Positions 23,749-33,149 of a stretch of DNA of 64,000 bases are shown here, one piece after another. The notes under the pieces are model-generated. The model saw nothing but the letters and a program-made list of their open reading frames with translations, made no database searches and was not told the DNA's origin. This DNA comes from Saccharum officinarum. Lineage: Eukaryota; Streptophyta; Magnoliopsida; Poales; Poaceae. The stretch is from assembly GCA_020631735.1 (NCBI GenBank), contig CM036179.1, positions 28,201,063 through 28,265,062 of the forward strand, given 5' to 3'. The translations under genes and the position numbers were made by a program. How positions within the stretch are numbered: the first letter of the stretch is position 1; the number at the start of each line of letters is the position of its first letter.

Positions 23749-25370
23749 GATGGAACATGGAGATGATGGAGGTACGGGAAAGAGAAAGATATTGACCAAG
23801 CAGCTGTCCCATTGAGGCAGGAGGAGGGGCACTAGCAGCAGTGTAGCAGCACCTCCTGCATATGATAGAGATGCTCATCAACAGTACATTGAGAATGAGG
23901 AGAGGCTTCAGCAGCTAGGGCACACCATTCCTCTTGGTGGCTGCCCTAGAACTCCTTTGCACCTCACCGAGTTTGATGACAGCTACATGAGGGACAACAA
24001 TGATGAGTTCACTTTCCGTGCTCCAAATGACACAGTTACACATCCTATGGTGGACTATTCCAAGAGCTAGAAAGGAACAGAGGAAGCAAGAGAAATGGAT
24101 CCCTATACAACATAGAATATCATGGGGATTGATTATAGATTTTGGAATGTCTTTCATTCCAACTTCTATGCTACTTCCATCCTCACTAGCAAGAAAGGGA
24201 AGGTATGCAAGATGCAATACATTGACTTCAATGAGCTGCAAGATAAGGAAGAGCCTGAGTTCAACACTACCATCAGGATCTGTGATAGGTTTGAGCTAAC
24301 AGATCTCATGTCTTTTAGGTATGATTGGAATGAGGAGATCTTAGCTTAGTTCAATGCCACTTACTATTGGAACAAGGTCATAGATGAGCTACATTGGATG
24401 ACTGATGGTCGCCACTATCACATTGACTTTGTTACCTTCAGTTGGATTCTTGGTTTTGGGAGGGCGCACAAGACTTATTCCTGTATTCATGATGAGAACC
24501 ATGCAGAGATCAGTGACATTAGCTACATGTGGAGGCATCCCCGCATAGCAGATGGCAGGAGGAGTGGACTCCAGAGTTTCTACTACGTCATGAACAACCT
24601 CATCAGGAGTACTATCAACCCTAAGGATGGAGCAGCATCGGACATCAATGGCTATGTGAGAAATGTGCTTGCTCACCTTCTAGATGGGGACATGTTTAAT
24701 GTCCCTCATTTCATTTGGGTTGAGCTCAGTCTTGCTATGGATGATGGGAGGAGGGGGCTGCCCTATGCTTCCTATCTCATGTTCATGATTGAGAGGGTCA
24801 CAGGATTGACATTTCCAAAGGACAGGATTCACACTGTCTACAAGATTGAGAAGACCAAGCTAGCAGCAGCAACAGCCGCTCAGAGAGCAGGGAGCTCCTA
24901 CACCCATGAGGACATACCTGAGGGTTCCCACTCTAGGTCCAGGAGGAGTGGTAGTTGGAAGAAGAAGATTGGGTCATAGATGAAGGCCACCTATGGGAAG
25001 TGTTCATATGCAGCTGAGAGAGCCTATGATACTTAGCGTGAGCAAAGAGAGATTCGAGGAGAGCACCTCCCACCTCTTCCACTAGTCCCACCTCCTCCAG
25101 TCTTTGACTTACCTAGCCTCTTAGACACTAATGATGATGATGATCAGGGTGGTGATAGTGAGTCTGAGGAGCAGCCACGAGGACTACCAGCTCAGTGGAA
25201 GGAGACACTTCACGACTACAGATAGAGGGCTGCCCCACCGAGACGCTCCACGCGCATTACATGCTACACCGCCACTACACACCGTTAGGGGAATGCACGT
25301 ATCGACACTATCTTGGATGAGGAGTGAGTTGACTTCTCTTCTTTTCTCTTCTCTTTTTGGTACTTGATGC
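23749..25370 (+). pseudogene. Post-pol ORF of second Sirevirus (third ORF, function unknown)
   Basis: One frame starting at ATG 23749 can be followed through three or four single stops (near 23815, 24067, 24112 and 24346) to about 25200. The largest open block is 24398-24979 (193 aa). It is a soluble-looking protein rich in aromatic residues, with words such as YRFWNVFHSNFYATS and HYHIDFVTFSWILGFG. It resembles the plant retrotransposon 'ORF1/ATHILA-like' family more than a membrane envelope: I see no strong signal peptide or transmembrane segment. Its place between RNase H and the 3' LTR is where Sireviruses carry their envelope-like ORF. Assignment as an envelope-like gene is therefore positional inference only. 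Confidence 0.5.
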
Positions 25371-25975
25371 CAAAGGGGGAGAAAATTAGAGGGGTCAATT
25401 CTTTTTTGACGCCATGGTCCTACTGCAGTAGCGCTTCATGTCCTATCCGCTGAGAGTAGATTGTTAGGTTGTGAGTTTGAGGGTCGCTTAAAAATCTATG
25501 TGTATTTTTGCTACCTATTTGACTCTATTTGTATCAAATTTGGACATGTATCGTTGGTTAATGCTTTAGCTTGTCATATTTGTGCTAGATGTTCATTTAT
25601 ATACATGTTATCTACTATGTAAATCTGATTGTGATATGACTATCATGGCTAGTGCGACAGTGCCACCCTTAGGGTGCGGCAATGCCACCCTCTGCTACAG
25701 CAGCCAGATCTTGTTGTGTATAAACTATCATATGCATCACGTATATACTTGTGACACAGTTTGTAGCACCCCACAATAGACATGGATGTAGGGGAAGGCC
25801 CCAACACTTTCTAAAAATGTGAATTTTGGCTTCTAATGCAAAACTTGGGAATTCAAATCCCATTCACATATTTAGGGGGAGGCCCTACATTCATGGCTTG
25901 AAAAATCTCAGATTATGTTTTATCTCTTTTGTAAGCTCTAACTGGGTTGTCATCAATCACCAAAAAGGGAGAGAT
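25371..25975 (+). repeat. 3' untranslated region with polypurine tracts, second Sirevirus
   Basis: G-rich purine tracts occur at about 25371-25386, 25788-25798, 25872-25882 and 25961-25975, the last abutting the LTR. One dyad-motif doublet lies at 25652-25690. No gene is seen. Confidence 0.65.
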
Positions 25976-27179
25976 TGTAAGTGCAATCAAGCCCTAATGT
26001 GGGTTTTGGTGTTGATAACCACCGAATTAGAGGACTAATGAGATTTATTGAGATGACAAGCAGGGAATTGCAAAAGGAGGATGCTATATAGGTTGGAGGA
26101 GCTCCCAATTAAAAATGATGGCTGTCTTGACTCAATGGAGGTTTGAATTCTTTTATATTTTGAATATCGAGTTTAGGAAAAGCCGTATTATCAAGGGGGA
26201 CTCAAGGACAGTTGGTCAAGTGTGCAACTAAATGCTTATATTCCATAAATAACATCCTTATACCCTGTCAAAATAGTCACAGAATATTTCCTAGACTTCA
26301 CTGTTTTGGCTAGGGCGGCAGTGTCACCCATAATTGATCGTTGAGACACAAGGGGTATTTATACCCTTCAGGTCGGCCACAACGGTCACCACTTCTTCCT
26401 CCTCATATCAAACCATTACAGAATAGACCAAAGCTCATCTCTCTCTCCCCTATTATTGCTCCTTAAGCTCCCAAGCCAATCCTTGATTTCCACCATCAAA
26501 ACTTGAGAGAAAAGGCAACAAACTTCGATTGGAGAGCAGATCCATTGATTCCCAAAGTCAAAGGAGCATTTGGTTCATGTTTGGTTGGCAGTTTTGGGTT
26601 TATTACTCTTGGAGCTTTGCTCGTAGTGGGCTAGGCGTTGCCCTTGAGCTTGCCAACTTGTGTGGCAGCCTAGGGAGGTTTATAACCACCTCTTGCAACT
26701 AAGAAATCACCCCTCACTTCAAGAGTTCACTCTCTTTATTTGAGAATGAGGGAAAGGCAAGACTTGATGGCAAGCCCTAGCCATTTGTGGCATACCTCAA
26801 CAACGTGGACGTAGGCAAGCCTTGGTGGCGAGCTGAACCATAGGATAAACAACCGTGTCACCTTGTGCTTCATTTACATTCTTGCATTACTATTGTTGTT
26901 GTTGTTGTTGTTGTTGTTGAGGTGCTTCTAGGGTTTGTGATCAATCTACTTGGAGGCACTTGTTCTGCTGCATACAGCTGGTGTTCTGTGACTAATACTC
27001 TTGCAGGAAGCTGGGAATTTTATCCGATCTAAGTTTTGTTGGTTAAATTTCAAACTGTGCTAAGTTTTCTCTGCGTAGGTGCGGCAGTGCCGCCCTCTGG
27101 TCTGATAAGATTTTGAGCTGAATTTTTACAGGCCTATTCACCCCCTCTAGGCACTCCTAGGATTACTAGAGATCCTACA
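25976..27179 (+). repeat. 3' LTR of second Sirevirus
   Basis: The 1204 bp LTR begins TGTAAGTGCAATC and ends GATCCTACA. It contains two dyad motifs (26312, 27079) and a TTG microsatellite of nine units at 26893-26919. Its sequence family differs from the TGAAAG LTRs to the left. Confidence 0.8.
26893..26919. repeat. (TTG)9 microsatellite
   Basis: Nine perfect TTG units lie inside the 3' LTR of the second Sirevirus. Confidence 0.95.
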
Positions 27180-27987
27180 ATTAATAAATTCATCTCATGG
27201 ATTACTGACGGATTCTATAATTTGCTTTTTTATTAGTACCCGAACACCCCATGCGACACCCCCATGTGACACCTCTTGAACTTTAGTCAAGGGATCCAAA
27301 CATCCCATAAGGTGCAAAGTGGACAAAATGTTGACATGGCATTGACATTAAAGAGGAAAGATAAGAAAATAGTTTCTTATACAAGAAATCATATCTATAC
27401 GAAAACCAAGATAGAAAGAGCCGTGATAGAAAAATGATAGGAGAGAGAATATAGATGATTGGTTGAAAATTCTATTTGTTGTAACTATTTATTGGGAGTA
27501 CAATTTCCATGTGTAGTGTTCATATTAATTGACAAGTATAGAAGCTATGTCATAGTTTTATGGTTGGAAATGCCATAGTATTTCTACCCTTCTCAAATCT
27601 CAATACGAATCTAGGATTGGTTCAGGCTTTGGCTTCTCACTAGGTCACGTCACTAGAGAAGATCGTCGGACCTAGTTGGATCAGGACCCAGTTACATTGA
27701 AGTCAAACCATTGATAATCACTGCACTCTGACATAGTTCAGCAGACTCGTCATCAGCTCGTCCACGGGTGAAGTCTAGGAAGTGGCTTTGAATTGACGAT
27801 GTGTCAATGTGAGCATAACACTATGCACACAAATACCAATGTGTGAAGAGGCACATCATTCGACCACAAGGCACGTTGCCAGAGTAAGGGCACTCTCGCT
27901 TGTCCCAATCACCTTGAGGTAGGGATGTCAATCATATCCACGAGTGTGGGTACCCATAGGTTTCGTACCCAGTGGGTGTGGGCATGG
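27180..27987. other. Intergenic, nothing recognised
   Basis: An 800 bp AT-rich stretch with no ORF of note and no repeat that I can name. Confidence 0.5.
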
Positions 27988-28536
27988 TGAAAGGCTCTAG
28001 TTTAGTTTTGGTAATTGAGTGATAACCTACACGGACTAATATGTGTTTATATTGAGATACACAAGTGCTTAGTCCATAAGTACACAAGTGTGAGCAACAC
28101 ATATAGCCATGGTGGAGAGATGGCTTGTGCATATTGATGGTGCTCAATTTGTTTGTTGGAGGGAGCTCATTGAATATGAGACATGACATGGTGTCACGTG
28201 GCTAGGTGGAGAAGATCAAGAGACATGGCTTGGCTATGATGGATCAGGTTGCAATGTGAAGGGCAAGCCGAGAGACTTTGGAGCGATGGACCGCGTGGCG
28301 GTGAAGCTTGAACAAGGACTTGGTATCGATAGATTGAGACAACGATGAAGAGCAAGTGAAGTTGTGATCGATGAACCAATAAGACCACATGGTGACATAA
28401 AGTGGATCATATCATTCAAAGGAAGATAAAGACAAGTGTTGATTTATGTTGATGATCAGGTGGCTTGATGAAGAATGATGGAGGAACTTCATGCTATAGG
28501 CAAGGATCAAAGGTAGCGTGGTTGGCTACACCTATG
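27988..28536 (+). repeat. LTR 5' fragment, TGAAAG type
   Basis: The fragment begins TGAAAGGCTCTAGTTT and runs parallel to the solo LTR at 47797-50053: both have the words TCATTGAATATGAGACATGA, GAAGAGCAAGTGAAG and AGTGGATCATATCATT in the same order. It stops where a reversed LTR end begins. Confidence 0.65.
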
Positions 28537-29252
28537 TGAAAGATCCTAATGGCTAGAGGGGGGAGGGTGAATAGCCTATAAAAATTTCTACAACAACACT
28601 TAATCCAAGAGGTTAGACAAATAAATGGCGAAGCAAGTGTTGCGCTAGCCTACTAAAAATGCAAGCCTCCTATCCACAATTCTAGTTGCTATAGTCTCTA
28701 TATCACACACAAGGCTAGGTCACTACCACTAAGATAGTGAGCTCTCAAAGGCTAACTAAAGACCCTCACTAACCAAACTAGACAAGACACAAGCTAGATC
28801 TCAAAACTAGTTATACTAAAGAGCTTAGCTACACTAGGAATGTAAATACACAACAAAGGTAGTGAGTTATACCACTGTGGCAAGAGATAATCAATCAATC
28901 ACAATATGAAACCCAGAGATAATGATGGAACAATGATTTTTCCTTTAAGGTCCACTTGCTTGCTGGCAAGCTAGTCCCCGTTGTGGTAATTCACTCACTT
29001 GGAGGTTTATGTGCTAATAGGTATCACACGCCTAACCCACAACCGGGTGCCACACAACCAACACAAGATGAGAATCCACAAGCCACGCGCGATCCACTAG
29101 AGCTGCCTTTGGCGCTCTGCCGGGAAAGGCACAAGAACCCCTCACAATCACAATGATCAGAGCCGGAGACGATCACCTTCCTCCGCTCGACGATCCACTA
29201 ATCACCAGGCCGTCTAGGTGTCGGCAAACACCAAGAGTAATAAGATCTCCAC
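28537..29252 (-). repeat. LTR 3' fragment, reverse orientation
   Basis: On the minus strand this ends with TAGCCATTAGGATCTTTCA preceded by the TATTCACCC and GGCTATT words that end all TGAAAG-type LTRs here. It is cut at 29252 by the Athila/Tat LTR. Confidence 0.6.
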
Positions 29253-30728
29253 TGTTGACGGTAGTTATCATCCATCACAAACCGTTAACTTTATACATAT
29301 AAATGGTCACCAATAGAAATTTAGGGGTTATTACTGATAATTTCCATGAGTTTTTGTGAATTATTATTTTTAGCAAGGATATTCTAGAGAGAATGAAAAG
29401 AGGATTAAATTATCAAAAAGGCCACAAGACTTAGCTGCGATGAAATATACACCAGAAGACTCCAGAAGACACCAGAAGGAACGAGACCGAAGTAGAGGAC
29501 CGACAGCTACCAGGTAGGGCCAGCTGGACCCACGCTAGTGTCGCCCGGCCCCCCATAGAGGGATTCCTCTATGCCCTTTCAGAGACTTCCTCCACCGCCT
29601 CCTAGGATGCATCTCCACCGTTCGTGAAGTCAGTTTGATCCAAGGGCTGATGGTTCTTCCTCATGGCTATAAATAAAGACCTAGACCCCCTCCTGAAAGA
29701 CATCATCACCTGATCATAAGTCAAGAGTAGTCCAAATATTAGGGTTTCCAAAGATTAGATAGAGGGAGCTTTAGTTCTTCAATTTCCTAGTATAGGCTTT
29801 CTAGAGAGTTTGGAGTAGAGTTGAGCGATTTGCTCAGGATTTCAGATCTATTCGTCTGGAGATTTGGTAATTTGCCTTTGTATCTCATTTATGACTTTGT
29901 TCTATTTAAATATTATGTTCCTTTTTATTATGTTCTTAGTTTGCTCTAGTTATGTATTAGATATAGTATTATTTGATGATTTGCATTTGCATATGTTCGT
30001 AGAGTACTTAATTCAGTTCACGTGAGAGTTAAGTAGCTTTGATTATGTAAGCGTGGTGCTTAGATATGAAATTCCCCTACGAATGCCCGCTATGTGCCGG
30101 GAGGTGGTAGATCACGTAGGTGATAGCTGCGTTGAGTCCTTTGCAGTCCATCCCCCGTATATAGATTAATTGGTAGAGCCCGGTCTCGAAGGAGATGAAG
30201 ACTATGTTTCGGATTCTCCCTAGTTGACGTTCCTTATAATTTTGCCTTGATTCAGTTTTACTAGTAGATGAAGATATATATGCTAGAGTGAGCAACAAGA
30301 CTTAGTGTTTAGGAATAACTTAGGAATTCTTACTCTGACCAAATCTCTAGATTAGTCATACTACTTTTAATGAGTCTCTGCTTTCTATCTCTGGAATACC
30401 ATTATCATGTTGAACATATTTATCATTATTTATCTTTTACTTGACTTACCCCTGCTAAAGTATAAGAGTGATTGGTTTATCATAGGTCTGCACATTTATT
30501 TAGTCATATAAACATTTGCCTCATGGTCCTTCCTTTGGGATTAAAATAAATAAACGACACTCGAAATACTCTAGGTAGAATGCTACAATAGGTGATTTAT
30601 CTGTGCGCTTGCAGATACTTATGTTTTAATATTATTTAGAGTTTTCAAGTATAGTTACAATTACCAACATTTTGAGCATCATGCTAGGGATGACAACTTA
30701 GTGCATAATGATGTAAGAAATGTCAACA
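29253..30728 (+). repeat. 5' LTR of an Athila/Tat-type gypsy element
   Basis: The LTR begins TGTTGACGGTAG and ends GTCAACA, about 1476 bp, and is followed 8 bp later by an Asp-type primer site. It contains no gene. Confidence 0.7.
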
Positions 30729-30736
30729 AGCATTCT

Positions 30737-30755
30737 TGGCGCCGTTGCCGGGGAA
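30737..30755 (+). other. Primer binding site of Athila/Tat element
   Basis: TGGCGCCGTTGCCGGGGA is the characteristic primer site of Athila/Tat gypsy elements. It places the preceding LTR as a 5' LTR. Confidence 0.8.
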
Positions 30756-30947
30756 GGAAGAGTAATATGGCAATAGAAATAAATACTTATAGATAAACCA
30801 TAAACTTTGCTTTAGCAGGCCTACCCTTGTTTGTTTTTGTTTATGTAGGTTATATAGGGTAAGTGCAGGACTGGTTGTGGTTCACAATTTTTTATCAATC
30901 AGAATCAACCAAATTAAGAGGAAGCTTAACATTAATTTTTGGGAGCC

Positions 30948-31343
30948 ATGGCTGAGAAGACTCTGCGTGAATTCTCTGCTCCAAGCACTGAGAACATTCG
31001 CATTGGACCAACACTCGACACCAACAATCATGAATTTGAGCTCAAGCCAAGCCTCATCAATATGGTGCAAGCTAATACATTCAGTGGAAGGCACATGAAG
31101 ATGCTAGTGCTCATTTGCTAAATTTTTGGAGATTTGTAGCACCGTCGTCATCAAGGACATTGCTCAAGATGTCATACTACTTCATTTGTTTCCATCTCAT
31201 TGGAGGGAAGAATGAAGTAGTGGTTCTATACCAACACAGATCAAATCAATACATGGGCAAGATTTCAAAAGCTTTCCTAGAAAAGTTTTTCCCTATAGCA
31301 AGACCATTGCCTTAAGAGGAAAGATTGTAGATTCCATCAGCAA
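30948..31343 (+). pseudogene. gag: Athila/Tat gag N-terminal fragment
   Basis: The frame opens MAEKTLREFSAPSTENIRIG and continues with NFELKP/INMVQAN-type words usual for Athila/Tat Gag. It then shifts frame near 31090: the later WFYTNTD-like and KAFLEKFFP words lie in other frames. The gap at 31344 hides the rest. It is broken and partial. Confidence 0.7.
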
Positions 31344-31443
31344 NNNNNNNNNNNNNNNNNNNNNNNNNNNNNNNNNNNNNNNNNNNNNNNNNNNNNNNNN
31401 NNNNNNNNNNNNNNNNNNNNNNNNNNNNNNNNNNNNNNNNNNN
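31344..31443. other. Assembly gap (100 N)
   Basis: Exactly 100 N. Confidence 0.99.
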
Positions 31444-32159
31444 GAGCTTAACAAATCTCAACAACTTTGTTTTAAGGTACCAAGGCCAGATCGGCATAAT
31501 TTGAGAGATATATGGCAAAAAGCAGGAATTGGTTTTTGGGAAACAACAGAATTTCAGCAGGACAGAAATGATGGAATTTGAGTGGGTTAGAGGGTGATTC
31601 ATGAGATGACCAAAAATAAATTTTGTAGCTGATAAATTTGCCACAACTTTGCCATAGATGACTTTGGCAGATTCTATCTCTAAGATGGACATTTTGAAAG
31701 GTCAGTCATATACACTCCTCTAATTAACTAGGGAAACAGTACTTAGTAGCATAATTAGGGCTAAAGACCTTTATGAACATTGTTCCTAATGACATTCTAA
31801 ATGTAGCTAGGGTGTTTTGGTGAGTCACCACATTCATTTGCATGTGATCCATATACTCTAGCTTCTCAAAACAATTGAAACAATGACTTGAAACATATGA
31901 AACATTCAACTGAAACAGTGAAACAATCAATTGAAACACTGAAACAGAGACATGCAACACTTGAAACATGGTACATGGGACATGTACAACCTCTAGGGTA
32001 CTAGGGACACCACATATGATACCCCTATGCATAAGCACTAATGCAACATTATGTTGAAACATTGAAACATAGAATGATGCACATGTGATAATGAGATGAA
32101 TGTGCTTATGTTATGCAATGCACATGCACCAATGCAAGCCAAACACCTGGGGTGTTACA
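31444..32159 (-). repeat. Chromovirus-type LTR fragment, reverse orientation
   Basis: Read on the minus strand it starts TGTAACACCCCAGGTGTTTGG at 32159, matching the start of the LTR at 1390 (TGTAACACCTCAGGTGTTTAG). It contains a run of degenerate GTTTCA words (about 31860-31970). The remainder is lost in the gap. Confidence 0.75.
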
Positions 32160-32436
32160 AATGCTGGGTGGGCGAGAGCATGGGGCCGCCAGACGGCGCG
32201 ATAAGCACTAAGCGATGAGGCGGGCGGCACATCGACGCGGGGCGAGGCAGGGGCGGGCTAGGCGTACTGGGTGGAGGCCGCCGCAAGGAGCAAGACAGGC
32301 AGCCTCAGCTTCTGTTTTTTTTATTGAGGGTCGAGGGCCAAGCGAGGAGGCACGTGTGGGGAGAGGGCATGGGCCCACATGTCGGCGCCAAAAATTTACA
32401 GGGAGGCATGAGGTGGCCGGGTAGACAGGTCCTGGT
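32160..32436. other. GC-rich intergenic stretch
   Basis: No gene is recognised. The ORFs here are short and GC-driven. Confidence 0.4.
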
Positions 32437-32587
32437 GACTCTTTTTAGAGTAGAGATAGAGATATTATGGCTTTTGGATACAACTGGACATTTTTCATTA
32501 TTTGTAACTTTGACTCTTTTTAGGAGTAGAGATAGAGATATTATGGCTTTTGGATACAACCGGACATTTTTCATTATTTGTAACTTT
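32437..32587 (+). repeat. 75 bp tandem duplication
   Basis: Two copies of a unit starting GACTCTTTTTAG follow one another (32437-32511 and 32512-32587). They differ by one inserted base and one C/T change. Confidence 0.9.
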
Positions 32588-33149
32588 GATCAATTTCGTC
32601 GTTTGGTTATGATGTCAACTGTGTTTGTATAAGCAAAGTGTAATACCACGATGATTTTTGTTAGGCGACAAACAGGGTAGTGTACCCAGTACCCGAAGCA
32701 GATTATGAAAGGAAACATTGACACCGCTTCAATTTCTTTGGACTTGGGAACCTAAGTTTCGCTTGAAAGAGCACATTTGCTGGTAAAAGCGAGACATAAA
32801 TAAAAACATCTAAAACATGGATACTGGTGAATCACAACATAGAAATGTGTAACCCAGTTCAAGCATCCCATGCCACAAAATTTTCTCTGACAGGAAATTT
32901 AGTTGACTTTCAAACGTTCTTTTTTTTTCGAAAGTAATATATAAACTAAAGTTGATTACATAGTTAACCTACATGACTAGCATACAGTGCCCCAACCACA
33001 CGGATTACACTAATAGGAAGATTTTCTCAACAATCCCTTGAATTCAAGCTGACAGAAATGGCCTCAGTAAATGATGGCAACATCAACTTCCAAAGGAGCA
33101 GCCTTTCTGCGCAAACATCATATGCCTCCCAAGTGCCTAAGGAACAGAA
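32588..33149. other. 3' flank of the U1-C gene
   Basis: AT-rich sequence with no ORF of note. The part nearest 33150 should hold the 3' untranslated region of the minus-strand U1-C gene. Confidence 0.5.

Larger units (their letters stand above)
18983..27095. repeat. Dispersed dyad motif GGCGGCAGTGCCGCC, often in doublets
   Basis: A near-perfect inverted repeat (7 bp arms around one base) recurs through this element. I find it at 18983-18996 and 19003-19020; 20843-20857 and 20865-20880; 22836-22850 and 22859-22872; 23065-23076; 23326-23340 and 23346-23362; 23604-23620; 25652-25668 and 25674-25690; 26312-26329; and 27079-27095. Many are paired about 20 bp apart as [GCAGTGCC][short spacer][GCAATGCC]. 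They lie in gag, in pol spacer, in the post-pol region and in the LTR, so position is independent of reading frame. I see none in the intact Sirevirus at 2670-13343. Confidence 0.8.
17471..27179 (+). mobile_element. Second Sirevirus-like copia element, 5'-truncated and decayed
   Basis: This element runs from mid-gag through pol and a post-pol ORF to a 3' LTR of a different family (25976-27179). Its 5' LTR and primer site are missing, replaced by the LTR ending at 17470. Sirevirus affiliation rests on gag coiled-coil sequence, copia domain order, repeated G-rich purine tracts before the 3' LTR, and a long post-pol region. Frequent stops and frameshifts show it is old. It alone carries the GGCGGCAGTGCCGCC dyad motif. 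Confidence 0.8.

Noticed and set aside
23749..25370. A true envelope gene
   Set aside because: Only its position supports this. I see no signal peptide, membrane segment or cleavage motif.
18983..27095. CRISPR-like or satellite array reading of the dyad motif
   Set aside because: Spacing is irregular, there are no unique spacers of fixed length, and the host is a plant.
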